Positions 20,296-32,547 of a DNA stretch of 64,000 bases are shown here, one piece after another. The notes beneath the pieces are model-generated. The model did no database searches, was not told the origin of the DNA, and saw nothing but the letters and a program-made list of their open reading frames with translations. Where the stretch lies: assembly GCF_030272615.1 (NCBI RefSeq), contig NC_081410.1:225735415-225799414 (forward strand), written 5' to 3'. The DNA comes from Cryptomeria japonica. Taxonomy: Eukaryota > Streptophyta > Pinopsida > Cupressales > Cupressaceae. Position numbers and translations under genes: made by a program. Each line of letters begins with the position of its first letter. Position 1 is the stretch's first letter.

Positions 20296-20298
20296 TAT

Positions 20299-21472
20299 TG
20301 TTATTTACTAAGTCATCATTAGTTTTATGTCCAAAGTCATCCTATATACTCTAGTCGGTTAATACTACCGAAATATTCAGTCGGTAAGCACTAAAGTAGT
20401 CGGTTACAAAAGAAAGGAGTCACAAAGTTAAGTATACACCGAGCTGTCTACCAAGTAACGTTCTATGTCTACCAAGCAGCAAAGAAGGTATACCGAGTAA
20501 AAACGTGTTACCAGATTCAATGAACCTAGACACATGTGGAAACGTGTTACAAGAATCAAGGAACAGGGAACCAATATCACATAGGAAATTGCACTTCAAG
20601 ATTTTGTATGATTTTGAGGAATTTTATCCAATGAAATAATTTCTATGTTTATTCATTTGATGAATCTTGTTTGTAAGATCGAAGCATGAACAGATCATCG
20701 TCCCAAAGATCTATTTATACAGAGTGATTTGACAATCAAAATGAGAGACATGTGTGATAGAAGAGTTAAAAGGAAAATCATAAGAGGACACATTGAGTTG
20801 TGACCGCTACGACTGACAAAGATATTCAGAGGTCACCAAGAAAGTCTTTAGAGAACAGTTTAAGGGATAGAGTAAATAGAAGGGTTTATCGAGTTGATTT
20901 ATCAATTACCGAGGTATGCTATGAGCAAGGTAATTTCATATTGAGCACATAAAATCTGCTATAACATTTCAGATGTAAAGTTGCAGATATTTGTAAATAT
21001 TTTATTGAATCATTTGAGTTGTAATAGAAACCTTTAACAAGGTAAAAGACTCTAACAAAGTCTATAAATTGTAAAGCCTTTAACTAGGTGCAACATTTTG
21101 TATAAGTGTTGTAAAAATCCTTTAGCAAGGTAGATCTAAAGATCTTGATACTCCTAACAGGGTAAGCTATCAGAAATGGCTAAACATGTAGCTCTAACCG
21201 AGCAACCTTTATTATTGCAGTAGTGAAGTTGTGGGTGTCATCCCCACCGTAGTTTTTCTCTCTAACAAAGAGTTTCTGTGTAACCAAAATATTTGTGTTA
21301 TGGAGTGAAATGTGTATGAATGTTATTTCTATAATTATGTGTTAGCTTTATATTATGAGATCAGCAGTTTACAATTTATGTTTATCAGTAAGATTGTTTT
21401 TAAAGAAAAGTTTTGAAGTACTGATTCACCCCTCCCCTCTCAGTACATTAGCTTTCATTGTTGGACCTAAAA
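20299..21472 (+). repeat. N1 5' LTR
   Basis: TGTTATTTACTAAGTCATC to GGACCTAAAA (right copy ends GGGCCTAACA). Contains iterated CTTTAACAAGGT-like motifs (21030-21170), a GTGGG-N7-CCCAC hairpin (21231-21247) followed by GTAGTTTTTCTC, and GATTCACCCCTCCCCTCTCAGT near the end. Possible promoter TATATACTC near 20344. Confidence 0.88.
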
Positions 21473-21474
21473 AT

Positions 21475-21486
21475 TGGTATCAAAGC
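21475..21486 (+). other. N1 primer-binding site
   Basis: TGGTATCAAAGC, two bases after the LTR; complementary to the 3' end of initiator methionine tRNA except for one base (usual TGGTATCAGAGC). Same site as in C1, C2, N2 and N3. Confidence 0.85.
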
Positions 21487-21534
21487 TTCAATCTTGGAAA
21501 AGGGTTTAACAACCTAAAGAGAAAGATCTTATCA

Positions 21535-22890
21535 ATGGAAGGCTACAAACAATCTCGAAGAATTGTGAATCTTCAAGAAGAATTGGATCATGCTAATCAA
21601 GTGATTGTAGATATGCAGAGACAAATGCAAAGATCATTGCAAGTCAGAAGAAGGTTGTCTGATGATTCATAGGACTCACAAGAGTTGGTGGAACAAATTG
21701 AGACATCATCTGAGAATAGTATATCAAAAGAGACTAAAGAAATGATTGGAGAACTGAAAGAAAAGAACAAAGCATTGACTAAACAGCTAAAAGCAATGAA
21801 AAGACAACATGAGTATTTCAGTACACAGATGATTGAAAATCTTGATGCATTAAGAACAACTAAGGATAACATAAGAGACATCGAAAGGGAGAAACAACAG
21901 CTAGAAGCATTGGTGTCTAAAAAGAATGATGAAATCACAAGAATGACTGGAATTCAACATAATCTTTCTGATCAATTGGGTTATGCACATCATGAAGCAA
22001 ATCTAAAAGAAAATGAGAATCAAGCATTGAAACTTGAATTATCAAGATTGACCAATGAACTTGAGGCAAAGAAGAAATCAAAAGAAACACTGAAGAAAAG
22101 TTATGAAGCATCAAGGATGTTGGATGAGCAACCAAACATAAGAAGACCCAACAAAGATGTAGGACTCGGTTATAAAGAAAAAAACTCTACTGAGAAAGGG
22201 ATCAACACCACTGAGAGAGGGGAATCATCAAAGAAAGTTGGAAACAAGGAGAACATCAAAGGAAAGAAGCCTATTTGCAACTACTATGGAAAACAAGGAC
22301 ATACTGCCAACATGTGCCAAATCAGAAAAGGTAAGCAACCGAATGTCACTAGGCCTGATGGTTATTGTTACAATTACAATAAGTATGGTCACACACCTAA
22401 ACAATGTAGGACAAAGTCTGCTAGCAATTTTCAGAAGGCAAAATTCAAAGGGTTTTGCAAAAACTGCAATAGATATGGACACAGTACCGAGAAGTGTTGG
22501 TTTAAGCAGAAAAACTATATGAGGTCTTCACACTGAGCAAATACTAGAAGCTACCGAACTCACCCAGATCTTAACTGACAGTATACTGTAGTACCATGGG
22601 ATTACAATATAAGGATATGGTGTGAATGTTGTGGAAGATATGGACATATAAGTGCCAACTGCATGATAAGGTTTGGAATGAACAAACGAAGATCATGGAG
22701 AAATCCTAGAATGGCATGCTTTCATTGTCATAAAGTTGGACACTTGGTTAAGAACTGCAGAGATCAACCCAGAGGAGATACTGAAGAGATAAAAATCAAA
22801 CTACAAAAAATTTGGAAAAAGAAGGAAATTGAGTCAAAAAATGAAGAAAGCACCTTACCTACTGAGTTAGGTGCATCTACTTCAAATTAA
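21535..22890 (+). pseudogene. N1 ORF1: coiled-coil, five-zinc-knuckle gag-like protein
   Basis: Frame from MEGYKQSRR (21535) to GASTSN (stop TAA 22888). Residues ~10-200 are heptad-rich coiled coil (LQEELDHANQVIVDMQ, ELKEKNKALTKQLKAMK). Then RMLDEQPN...GLGY, resembling the L-D-x-x-QR-GLGY segment that precedes the knuckles in many plant copia gag proteins. Five CCHC units follow: CNYYGKQGHTANMC and CYNYNKYGHTPKQC (second Cys changed to Tyr), CKNCNRYGHSTEKC, CECCGRYGHISANC and CFHCHKVGHLVKNC (intact). Stops in frame: TAG 21670, TGA 22534, TGA 22576; no frameshift. A capsid domain is not visible. Likely role: RNA binding and assembly with a partner's particle (inference). The C-terminal -TSN also ends N2 ORF1. 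Confidence 0.85.
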
Positions 22891-23410
22891 TCAGTAAAGG
22901 TATGAAGGGACTGCATTCTCTTGAGGTTAGATCTTAATAGTTCCTATTTTATCATGTACTTAATTTCAAAATCTGTATAGCTAAGATGCATTAGCAAGTT
23001 TGAAATTCTATCTAGTCTTTTGGAGTATCAGAGAAGTCGGTAAGTGCAGGAAGCCTGTCTAGTCGGTAAAAGCATAAAAGGAAGTTAATTGGTTTAGTGG
23101 ATCCGAGTGCATTTAATGTTTTCTTACCTAACTGCACAAAGCCCAATAAGGTAAAATGTGTACTTAAAGTTCTTTGCGTGGTCATTTTACACTTACCAAT
23201 TATCAAAGAGAAGAGCTAAGTGATTCAAAGGTGATCAAACATCTCCCAAGCAAATTTCAAGGTATTTATACAATAATATCAAACGCATTTTTAAGCCAGT
23301 TAACCGGTCAATATCAGTTGTGAACATCTGCATTATATTTACTAAGTTGAAAGCATTTTCTGGTTAGTTAAAACCCTAAGCTCTTTCATTAGTAGAAATC
23401 CAAGTCTGAA
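22891..23410 (+). other. Spacer between N1 ORF1 and ORF2
   Basis: 520 bp, no frame. Just before ORF2 the text AAAACCCTAAGCTCTTTCATTAG resembles a plant 5' UTR or 3' splice site, then AGTCTGAAATGGCTCC starts ORF2. The N2 spacer (48801-49170) has a similar arrangement. Confidence 0.5.
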
Positions 23411-26400
23411 ATGGCTCCTAAGTTGCAGAAACCTGTTGTAGTTGAGACTATTGAGAAGCCCTCACTGAAGTATTCCTTACCTCCCAAAGTTGCATCTGAA
23501 CCCAATGAGAAAACTGCATTTTCTCTTATTCCGGATAGGGTTCTATTGGTTGAAGATGTCAGATTCTACACTAAGTGTCATGTTGAAGAGCTAGGTCATA
23601 CCAAGATCAAGGACATGTATGATGAGTTATGCACCGATGGAATCCAAGATAGCAAGTATGAGCATATCAAAGTCAAGGGACTAACCGAAGCCCTAACCTA
23701 CCCTCAATTTTTCAAACCCCAATGGGTTAAATTTGTTTTGAGCAGAGTTCATGATGACTTTATGTGGTTAGAGGAGCAACCATTCAAAATCACCAAGGAG
23801 ATCATTCACATAATAACCGGATACCCTATATAAGACCATGCCCGAGCACAGAAAATGATTTCACAGAAGGAATTGATAACTTTAACCGGAGTTGAGTCTG
23901 ATTGCAGAGGTCTTAAATTGAATAATGTTACAGATGCAGAGCTAAAGTTTGCAATTAGAGTCATCGGTTATTGTTTCTTTCAATCAGCAAGAGAAAACAG
24001 TGTACCATGTGCAGCTATAGATTTGGCCTACAAGATTGTGAAAAAGCGTATGAAGATTGATCTATGTGAAGTGTTGTTGAAAAACCTATTTGAAAATCTC
24101 AACACTATAAGGAAACCTAAAAAGAATAACTCAACAAACACACTAAAGTTTGGGTCACTCTTAGTGTGCATGTTTTTCTATTTTCAGAAATTCTTCCCAT
24201 CAGTCGGTAACATAGTTTGGGAGTTACACCGACCAATCACCCATCAAATAAATGACTTTATCAATCAATTAGGTGATAATTTCAATGAGATAATGGATGA
24301 TTACTTTAGCAAATTTCAAGAAAAGATGCATAATAGGTACAAAATCCCACCTCAATTAGTGGAAAAATATAAGGATGATATATGTTTTGAAGTGGACACC
24401 GACTACTATTATGTCAATGTAGTAGATCCTAGAACTCAATCTCTACCGTCCATGGGTTATGAGATGGATCTTGATATTTCTCAACAACAGATAGATGCCT
24501 TTTTGACACTTCCAAGGCACTCAACCAAAATCAGATATGGTACCTATGAAGACGTAAAAGAGAAGATAAAAATGAGCATAGTTATACCAAAGGCTACCAG
24601 AAAAGCCACTAAAATGATCAAAGACTTAACTAAGAAATTTGGAGAAGGTTCTACCTCCACACCTACTAAGCCAACAGGTAGGAAAGATGATCAACTTTCA
24701 ATTGAGGAAGAATTTGAAGCTCAGGAAGTAGCCATCACTCTGAGCACCGAGTTGCCAAAGGGAAAAATATTGAAAAGGAAGAAACAAGATACACCTAAGG
24801 TATCACCGACTCCACCAGTGAAATGACATAACACTAGATCATCTACAGTGTCACCCGGTAAGAGGCAGAAAAATGTTGAATTGCCTAAAGTTACAAAGAC
24901 TTATAGAAAGTCGACCAAGAGACTCATTTGAATAAGGAATCAAGTGACACAGAATCTGAAGACAAAAATAAATTTCAGATTGTTAAAAGCACAAAGGAAG
25001 ATGTACACAGTGTTGACAACTTTTGTGCCAAATTGAAACAATATGGAGGATTCGGGTCATTTAGGTATGTTAAATATGACTCCTAGACAGAAGAAGAAAA
25101 GAGACAAATAGAAGAGTCAGTTGTATGTACACGTTTCAAATTTTGAGTAGTTCCATTGGAAGTAAGTAACTTTCTTCCAAATGCATTATACTCTCACATT
25201 GACAACAGATGGAAATATGTTATGGACTCGGAGAAGCAGATAAGAGAAAGAGTTTTAGTACATCTCTTTCCAAACATGTCGGTAGATGATATTAGAAATC
25301 ATTTGAAAAACTACCAGACAAATTTTCAAGTGAAGCATAGAGCCTTGAAAATGATGAATGGACTTTATCTTGAAGTCAAAAAGGAAACCAAAGAAAAATG
25401 GCAAGAAATATTCAGAATTTAAACTGAAGAAACTCAAGGTGAATTTGAAATAGTTGACATTACTGAGCAAGATCCTGCTTCAACTATTCAACAAGATGAG
25501 GATGTCATGGACATTGAGGCACAGGAACAAGAGATGATAGAAGGAAATGCCTATGCCAAACTGGTATCAAATGAATCAGTTTTGGAACAAGTCAAGTCCT
25601 ATCCTCTGGTAATTCAGCAAGTTTCAACCAAGAAACCTCAAGAAACTGATCAAGGCAAAGAGGGTCAACAGTCTACAAAAGGAGAATCTACTTCTCAGGC
25701 CACCGAGGAACAGACTTCTCAAGCACCTACATGCACTAAAACTGCTGCCACTGAGACCCCAAGCAAGGAATCACTGAAGGACACATCCGAGGCTAAGGGA
25801 ACCGACAAAAGTGTTGCCTCTACTAAGAAACCTACCGAGGGTGAACAAACCTCCAAAGCCATTGTACTCGTTCAACCAGTGAAAGCCTCATCATCCAAAG
25901 AAAAGAAAGTGAAGAAGCATAGTTTCAAGGTAGATCTGTCAAAGCCTATTGTGTTGCCAAATGTTGACATTTCAAAACTGAAAGGGCAAGCACTTATTGA
26001 ATTCAGAGAACTATGTAAAGCCAAAGCAGAACAAGAAAGACAAATGACTGTTTAGAAGAAGAACCGAGTACTTCAGAAGGTTAAAGAATTATTGATAGAC
26101 ATGCTACCTAAAGCTACCGTGAATAAAGATGTTGCCATCCATATGCAACTAGATGAACTACTCACTAAATTAGAAGCATCAAGTGTAGACGCATCAGAAT
26201 ACCTTAGCAAGTTGAAGGACAAAGAGCTAATTGCCAAAATGATTGAAGAAGTGTAGAAAGTAATTGCTATAGGTAAAGTCAAGCTTGTTGGACCCATTGT
26301 TAAGTTGTCCCCTCAACTCAAACATATTCTTTATTTATTTCAGAAGCTCTATACATTTTCATTATTTATTAAGGATATCAAGCATAAGACTGAAGTCATT

Positions 26401-26784
26401 GAACAAGAGATTACCAATCTCTCCAATAAATTGACCACCGAGCCAAATTATGTTTAGAATTTCTATACCAAGCTGCAAACTCTTATGGCTCAACAGTTAG
26501 AACTTCGGAATGAAGAGCACAAAATAAGGATGGATATCATGACTCTTCAGACCTTATTTATTCCCCACTTATCATCAATCCAAGAGCAGATCAACCAAGC
26601 TACCTACTTATCCACTCAACCAGAGGGAAGCACTTTAGATGGTTTGATTTCACTATTAGTTGATATTACAGCTCTGAATTCCCTAATGGATAGTGTCAAG
26701 GATGCACTCTCCACTACTCTCACCAATGCTAGTACAAAGTATAAATCTATTTTTGACCAGTTGCCTTCACCTAATGGTAACTAG
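23411..26784 (+). pseudogene. N1 ORF2: large unrecognised protein, shared with N2
   Basis: Starts MAPKLQKPV at 23411 with a good plant context (GAAATGGCT). I do not recognise the family. N-terminal domain (residues ~45-330): VEDVRFYTKCHVEELG, VLSRVHDDF, FKITKEIIHIITGYP, KIDLCEVLL, FGSLLVCMFFYF, FQEKM and VDPRT. Each block has a counterpart in N2. Middle: Lys/Ser/Thr-rich, acidic and basic tracts. Then a second conserved region (VKKETKEKWQEIF), a long Thr/Glu/Lys-rich stretch (25507-25920), and a coiled-coil end. Breaks: TAA 23831, TGA 24824, frameshift near 24900, TAG 25084, TGA 25144, TAA 25420, TAG 26053, TAG 26254, TAG 26455. No enzyme motif seen. The F-x-I-T-K-E...TG-x-P segment faintly resembles plant mobile/transposon-associated domains; this is only a hint. 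Confidence 0.7.
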
Positions 26785-27107
26785 TTTTGATGTTTGTCAA
26801 AAAGGGGGAGTGTACCGAGTATAAGAGGGAGTGTACCAAGCAGAGCAGAGTATCCAAATGTACAGTTAAATTTGATAGGGGGAGCATAGAACACAGAGCA
26901 GTGAACACCGAGCATTGATCACAGGAGCATGCAAATTAAGTTATGTACAATATATTGATAAGGGAAGTATATATTTGAGTATATTACTATTTATTGACAA
27001 TTGTATATACTGTCATTTTAGTCAAATTTTGTAAGTATATAGATTTTGAGTTATGACTTTGAAAGGAGTTTTGTCAAACATACCAAACTAATGTCAAAAT
27101 GGGAAAT
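26785..27107 (+). other. N1 3' region and purine tract
   Basis: Noncoding. Purine blocks AAAAAGGGGGAGTG (26798-26811) and GATAGGGGGAGC (26874-26885) recur as in copia 3' regions. The bases before the LTR are ATGTCAAAATGGGAAAT, a weak polypurine tract compared with AAAGGGGGAGA in C1 and N2. Confidence 0.6.
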
Positions 27108-28300
27108 TGTTATTATTTACTAAGTTGTCATTAGTTTTATGTCCAAATTCATCCTATATACTCTAGTTGGTTAATACTACCGAAATATTCAGTCGGTAAG
27201 CACTAAAGCGGTCGGTTATAGAAGAAAGGAGTCACAGAGTTAAGTATACACCGAGCTATCTACTGAGTAACGTTCTATGTCTACCGAGCAGCAAAGAAGG
27301 TATACCAAGTAATCTGAACCAAGTAGAAACCTGTTACCAAATTCAATGAACCTGGACACATATGTGGAAAGGTGTTACAAGAATTGAGGAACAAGGAACC
27401 ATTATCACATAGGAAATTGCATTTCAAGATTTTGTATGATTTTGAGGAAGTTTATCCAATGAAATAATTTCTATTTTTATTCATTCGATGAATCTTGTTT
27501 GTAAGATCAAAGCATGAACAAATCACCGTCCCAGAGATCTATTTATATAGAGTGATTTGAGAATCAAAATGAGAGACATGTGTGATAGAAGATTTAAAAG
27601 GAAAATCATAAGAGGACACATTGAGTTGTGACTACTACAACTGACAAAGATATTCAGAGGTCACTGAGAAAGTCTTCAGAGAACAGTTTAAGGGATAGAG
27701 TAAATAGAAGGGTTTACCGAGTTGATTTATCAATTACCGAAGTATGATATGAGCAAGGTAATTTCATATTGAGCACATAGAATCTGCCATAACATTTCAG
27801 ATGTAAAGTTGCAGATATTTGTAAATATTTTATTGAATCATTTGAGTTGTAATAGAAACCTTTAACAGGGTAAAAGACTCTAACAAAGTCTATAAATTGT
27901 AAAGCCTTTAACCAGATGCAACATTTTGTATAAGTGTTGTAAAAATCCTTTAGCAAGGTAGATCTAAAGATCTTGATACTCCTAACAGGGTAAGCTATCA
28001 GAAATAGCTAAACATGTAGCTCTAACCGAGCAACCTTTATTATTGCAGCAGTGAAGTTATGGGTGCCATCCCCACCGCAGTTTTTCTCTCTAACAGAGAG
28101 TTTTTGCGTAACCAAAATATTTGTGTTATGGAGTGAAATGTGTATGAATGTTATTTCTATAATTATGTGTTAGCTTTATATTATGAGATCAGTAGTTTAC
28201 AATTTATGTTTATCAATAAGATTGTTTTTAAAGAAAAGTTTTGAAGTACTGATTCACCCCTCCCCTCTCAGTACATTAGCTTTCATTGTTGGGCCTAACA
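27108..28300 (+). repeat. N1 3' LTR
   Basis: TGTTATTATTTACTAAG to GGGCCTAACA, 1193 bp, very similar to 20299-21472. The hairpin stem has one changed base here (ATGGG/CCCAC at about 28059-28075). Followed by the CTTAG target-site copy. Confidence 0.88.
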
Positions 28301-28912
28301 CTTAGGGTTTGTATAAATTGATGTAAGATCTCATTGTAGATCATGGTTGTGGTCGTGGAATGAAATATCATATGCGAAGGAGATTTGGTCGATCATAGGT
28401 GATCAAATTGGGTTTATGTAAGAGATCAAAGGCCTCCAGTATTGAGCTTAATCGAGACTGTAATCAGGCATGGTAGATGCTATCACTGGCAATTCATTCT
28501 TCTAGATTGTTGTCCAATTATCTTGAGGTGGTTATAACCTCTTTGTAGTCAGTGAGACTCCTTTGTAATGAGAAGTATGGTCTAGGTAGTCTGCCTTCCT
28601 TCATGTGTAGGCCCCTTATTGTATCACATACTTTCTGCAGAAGTATCATCTGACTATGAGTAGGCTTCCCACTATCATTTTTCCCTTTATCAGGTTTTCC
28701 ATGTACAAATCATGGTGTTATGTGGTATGGTTTCATTGTGTTACTTCTTTGTTTCAATCTTAAGTTTTATTGCTTACCAATATCTGTTTCTGCTATTCCG
28801 GTATTCAATGTTTATGTGCTCCGGTTAAAGTTTATAAAGTGTCTTGATTAATATAATCTATTGACAATTTATTCACCCCCCCCCTCTCAGTTGTCCACCA
28901 GTTATTCTAACA
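28301..28912 (+). repeat. C1 5' LTR, second part
   Basis: Resumes with CTTAGGGTTTGTATAAATTG and ends TTATTCTAACA before the primer site. Includes CACCCCCCCCCTCTCAGTTG. The conserved hairpin is damaged here (GAGTAGGCTTCCCAC near 28657) but intact in the 3' LTR (34496-34512). Confidence 0.9.
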
Positions 28913-28914
28913 AT

Positions 28915-28926
28915 TGGTATCAGAGC
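28915..28926 (+). other. C1 primer-binding site
   Basis: TGGTATCAGAGC, a perfect match to the Met-initiator primer site of plant copia elements, two bases after the LTR end. Confidence 0.92.
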
Positions 28927-28970
28927 TTTGGTCCTCTTTTGCAAAAGCTTAACCACTTGAGGTAGATCCT

Positions 28971-29690
28971 ATGGTAACTAATATTTCAAATCTACCGGCA
29001 ACTATTTTCAGAAGAGAAACCCCTAAGCTTGATGGAACAAACTATGGGATATGGAAAATCTGAATGGAGACTCATCTTAGATGGCTTGGCAAGGATATTT
29101 GGGAGATCACTAAGAAAGGATATACACCTTATGATCTGACATCTGGCAATTCTCCTCCTACAAACTTGGATAAAAATATTGAAAATGATTGCAGAGCAAG
29201 AGAAGCCCTCCTGTGTGCACTAACTGATCAACAAATCATGGGATTGACTTATAAATCATCTGCATTGGTTATGTGGGATAATTTGAAAACTCTAAATGAA
29301 GGTGACCCTACTGTCAAAATTACTAAACTTGATGGTTACTAGGTAAGATATGAGAACTTGAAGATTGAAGATAATAAAAGAATTTCTACATATATGGAAA
29401 GAGTAAATGAGATTGTCATGGGAATTCAATATTGTGGAGGATCTCTGAGTGAAGATGAAGTAGTTTCTAAAGTTTTGAGAGCCCTTCCACTGGCTTACAA
29501 AATGAAGGTTACTGCAATTAATGAATTGAGAACAATGGAAAACACTTCAGTTAACAGAGACATCTGATTGGGAAATTATTTGCTTTTGAGCTTGAAGAAT
29601 TTGGACCCTCTGGAGCTCCAAAATTTGAACCTGCTTTTCGTGCATCATCATCTGCCGACAAAAGTGATTGGAAAGCCTTATATTGAAAAT
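28971..29690 (+). pseudogene. gag: C1 copia gag
   Basis: Starts MVTNISNLPATIF at 28971, 45 bp after the primer site. Shows KLDGTNYGIWK, DIWEITKKGY, DCRAREALLCALTDQQIMG, ALVMWDNLKTLNEGD and YMERVNEIVMGIQYCGG, the order of the copia capsid (UBN2-type) domain. Stops: TGA 29061 and TAG 29340 (both where the family has Trp), TGA 29565; a frameshift follows near 29570-29690, where the gag text FAFELEEFGPSGAPKFEPAF continues in another frame. Forms the particle; inactive here. Confidence 0.85.
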
Positions 29691-29692
29691 AA

Positions 29693-31063
29693 TTGGAAGA
29701 TATAAGGAAAGAGGATGAAGAATTTGAGCAACTTGAAGCCTTATTTGCTAGAAGAGTACCTAAAGGACCAACAGGAAGTAAGTATGAAGGAAAAGAACCT
29801 TTTAAATGTTTTGCATGTAATAAGATTGGTCATTTTGTATCTAGATGTCCTAAAAGGAATACAAGATTTGAAGAAAGAGTTAAGAAATCATTTAAGCCTA
29901 ATCAGAACAGATATAGATTCAAGAAAAACAAACTATGCTACATAGCAGATGAGGAAGGAGTAAGTGATGACTCAGAGGATGAACCGGCAGGAGACTTTGC
30001 TAGTGGATCCAGCAATGGAAAAGAATGGGTGTTCTATGCTTTAAATGAAGATGAACTGGAACCAGTTATCATGAATGAAGAAAAGTCCCTGGCAGCAAAA
30101 TTTGAAGACAAGGATGAATGGGTAATTGATAGTGGATGCTCACATCATATGACTAGAGATAAAAGACAATTTCTGTCCCTGCAAGAATACAATGGCGATC
30201 AAGTCAGATTTGGGGATGACAAAGCATGTATGATCAAAGGTAAAGGTATTATTTCTCTGGATGGAAAGCATAATACTGATAATGTATATTATGTAGAAGG
30301 TTTAAAGTATAATCTTTTAAGTGTTGGTCAATTGGAGGATAAGGGATTCCAACTTCATTTTAAAGATAGAAAATGCAAAATCATTAACAAAATTGGTTTG
30401 GAGATTAAAACCAGCACCCAGACTAGAGGTAATATCTTTCACTTGAACACTGGTAATAAGACATATTTGATTGTTCATATTGATGAGAGTTGGTTATGGC
30501 ATAAAAGGTCGTGTCATGTTAATTTTGATTGTATTGTTAAGATCAGTTCAACAAAGGCAGTTAGAGATATACCTAAGATTATAAAGCCTCATAATTCGAT
30601 ATGTAAGGAATGTCAATTGGGAAAACAAGTTAGAACTTCTTTTAAGAGCATACATTATAAATCTAATGATGTGCTTGATTTTATTCATACTGACTTATGT
30701 GGTCCAGCAAGGACCAGAAACTTTCAAGGTGATAGGTACTTCATGCTAATAATTGATGATTATTTTAGAATGATGTGGGTGACTTTTCTAAGGGAGAAGT
30801 CTGAAGCTTTTGATAAATTCAAGATCTTTAAAGCAAAGGTGGAAGTAGAAACTGGATTGAAAATCAAATGTCTGAGATCATATCAAGGAGGTGAGTTTAC
30901 TTTTCATGAATTTAACAGCTTTTGTGAGACAAATGGAATTAGGAGACAGTTATCTGCATCCCAGACTCCTCAGCAGAATGGAGTAGTGAAAAGGAAGAAT
31001 AGAACCATTTTGGATGCAGCAAGAACCATGATGATGGAAGCCAAATTGCCTCACATCTACTAG
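29693..31063 (+). pseudogene. pol: C1 zinc knuckle, protease and integrase
   Basis: One frame of 456 residues. CFACNKIGHFVSRC (29804-29850) is a perfect CCHC knuckle. The protease has WVIDSGCSHHMT (Asp-Ser-Gly, about 30120) and YYVEGLKYNLLSVGQL. The integrase zinc site reads HKRSCHVNF...CKECQLGK, followed by HTDLCGPAR (first catalytic Asp), IIDDYFRM (second Asp) and the region around YQGGEFTFHEF (Glu); NGVVKRKNRT corresponds to the usual NG-V/I-AERKNRT. The frame ends at a TAG at 31061, where the family has Trp. Confidence 0.9.
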
Positions 31064-32540
31064 AGAGAATAAGTGAGTACAACAATCTACACATTCAACA
31101 GTTCATATCAAAGGTGAAACCAGTAAGACCCCTTATGAATTATGGTTTGGACATACACCTACTGTTAAATATTTCAAATTTTTTGGAAGTAAATGTTATA
31201 TCAAAAGCGATGATTCAATTAAGAAGTTTGATCCTAGATGCGATGAGGGGATATTTCTTAGATATTCAATTTAGAGAAAAGCATATAGATGTTATAACAA
31301 AAGATTGCAGAAAATTGTGGAGAGCGCAAATGTGAAAGTGGATGAGCAATACAAAGATCAATCTATATCATATGGAAAAGAACTAATAGTGGAAATGATC
31401 ATAACTGAACAGGCAATGCCTCAACTGGTACAAGACACTAAGACAGTTACACCAGTATAATCAGAAAATTCAACTGTGACTGATGATCAAAACAGTGAAC
31501 CTAAAGTTCAGAAGACACCAAGGTATGTAAGGTTAAATCATTTTGAAGATAAAATCATTGGAGATAGGAACAAGGAAGTTATGACAACAAGAAGACTGAC
31601 AAATGAAGAGGTATGTCTTATTTCTCAAATTGAACCGGCGTCTGTTATTGAAGCTTGTAAAGATAAACATTGGTTAAGGCTATGGAAGATGAATTAGATC
31701 AAATAGAGATGAATAAGACTTGGACTTTAGTTCCCCGACCTAAAAATAAGAATGTTATTGGAACTAAATGGGTTTTTAGAAATAAACTAAATGAGGATGG
31801 TCGAGTTGTAAGAAACAAAATTAGACTGGTTTGTAAAGGATATTCTCAAATGGAAGGAATTGATTATGGTGAGACATTTGCACTAGTAGCTAGAATTGAA
31901 GTTGTTAGACTATTTCTTGCCTATGCAGTGTACAAGAACTATAAGGTCTATCAAATGGATGTTAAATGTGCATTTTTAAATGATGAACTTGAGGAAGAAG
32001 TATACATTGAGAATCCTGATGGATTTTCACTGACAGATGACAAATATATGGTTTGTAGATTAAGGAAAGCATTATATGGTTTGAAACAAGCTTCTAGAGC
32101 TTGGTATGCAAGGTTGGATAAATATCTTTTCAAGTTTGGTTTCACTAAAGGTAGTGCTGACAGTAATTTATATTACAAAATCACTGATGATGATATTCTG
32201 ATTATTGAAGTATTTGTTGATGATATCATTTTTAGAGGTGAAGATAAATTGTGCATGGAATTCTCTAATAATATGAAGAATGAATTTGAAATGTCTATGA
32301 TTGGTGAGATGAGATTCTTCTTAGGTTTGTAGATTACTCAAATTGACAAAGGCATTTTTATCTGTCAAAATAAGTATCTAAGGGAATAATTGAATAAGTT
32401 TGGTATGAATAATTCCAAACTGGTAAGTACTCCTATGGTGACAAGTGAGAAATTATCTATCAAAGACACATCTGCACTGGTAAATTTGACAAGGTATAAG
32501 TCTATGATTGGTGGCTTGTTATATCTAACTCAGACTAGAC
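31064..32540 (+). pseudogene. pol: C1 integrase end and reverse transcriptase
   Basis: 31064-31697 holds the integrase tail in shifting frames (YELWFGHTPTVKYFKFFGSKCY, RYVRLNHFEDKIIGD). 31670-32332 is a reverse transcriptase: KTWTLVPRPKNKNVIGTKWVF, RLVCKGYSQMEGIDYGETFA, YQMDVKCAFLNDELEEEVYI (catalytic Asp), LYGLKQASRAWYARLD and EVFVDDIIF (the Asp-Asp pair; family Y/FVDD). A TAG at 32330 stands where GLQITQ is expected; another stop lies near 32388, and a frameshift near 32530 precedes RNase H. Confidence 0.9.
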
Positions 32541-32547
32541 CAATATT

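Larger units (their letters stand above)
20299..28300 (+). mobile_element. Non-autonomous copia-like LTR element N1 with two novel-arrangement genes
   Basis: 8.0 kb. LTRs 20299-21472 and 27108-28300, Met-initiator primer site at 21475, ORF1 (coiled coil plus zinc knuckles), spacer, ORF2 (unknown, about 1,100 residues), purine-rich end, LTR. No protease DSG, integrase HHCC/DDE or reverse-transcriptase VDD motif appears anywhere in the interior. N2 has the same plan, so this is an inherited layout and not a random deletion. Inserted in the C1 left LTR. Confidence 0.85.

Noticed and set aside
20299-28300. N1 as an ordinary copia with its pol deleted
   Set aside because: ORF2 occupies the interior instead of a gap, and N2, with different LTRs, has the same layout; a simple deletion does not explain both.
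28913-28926. Methionine tRNA-like sequence
   Set aside because: Only the 12-base primer complement is present; there is no tRNA gene structure here or at the other primer sites.
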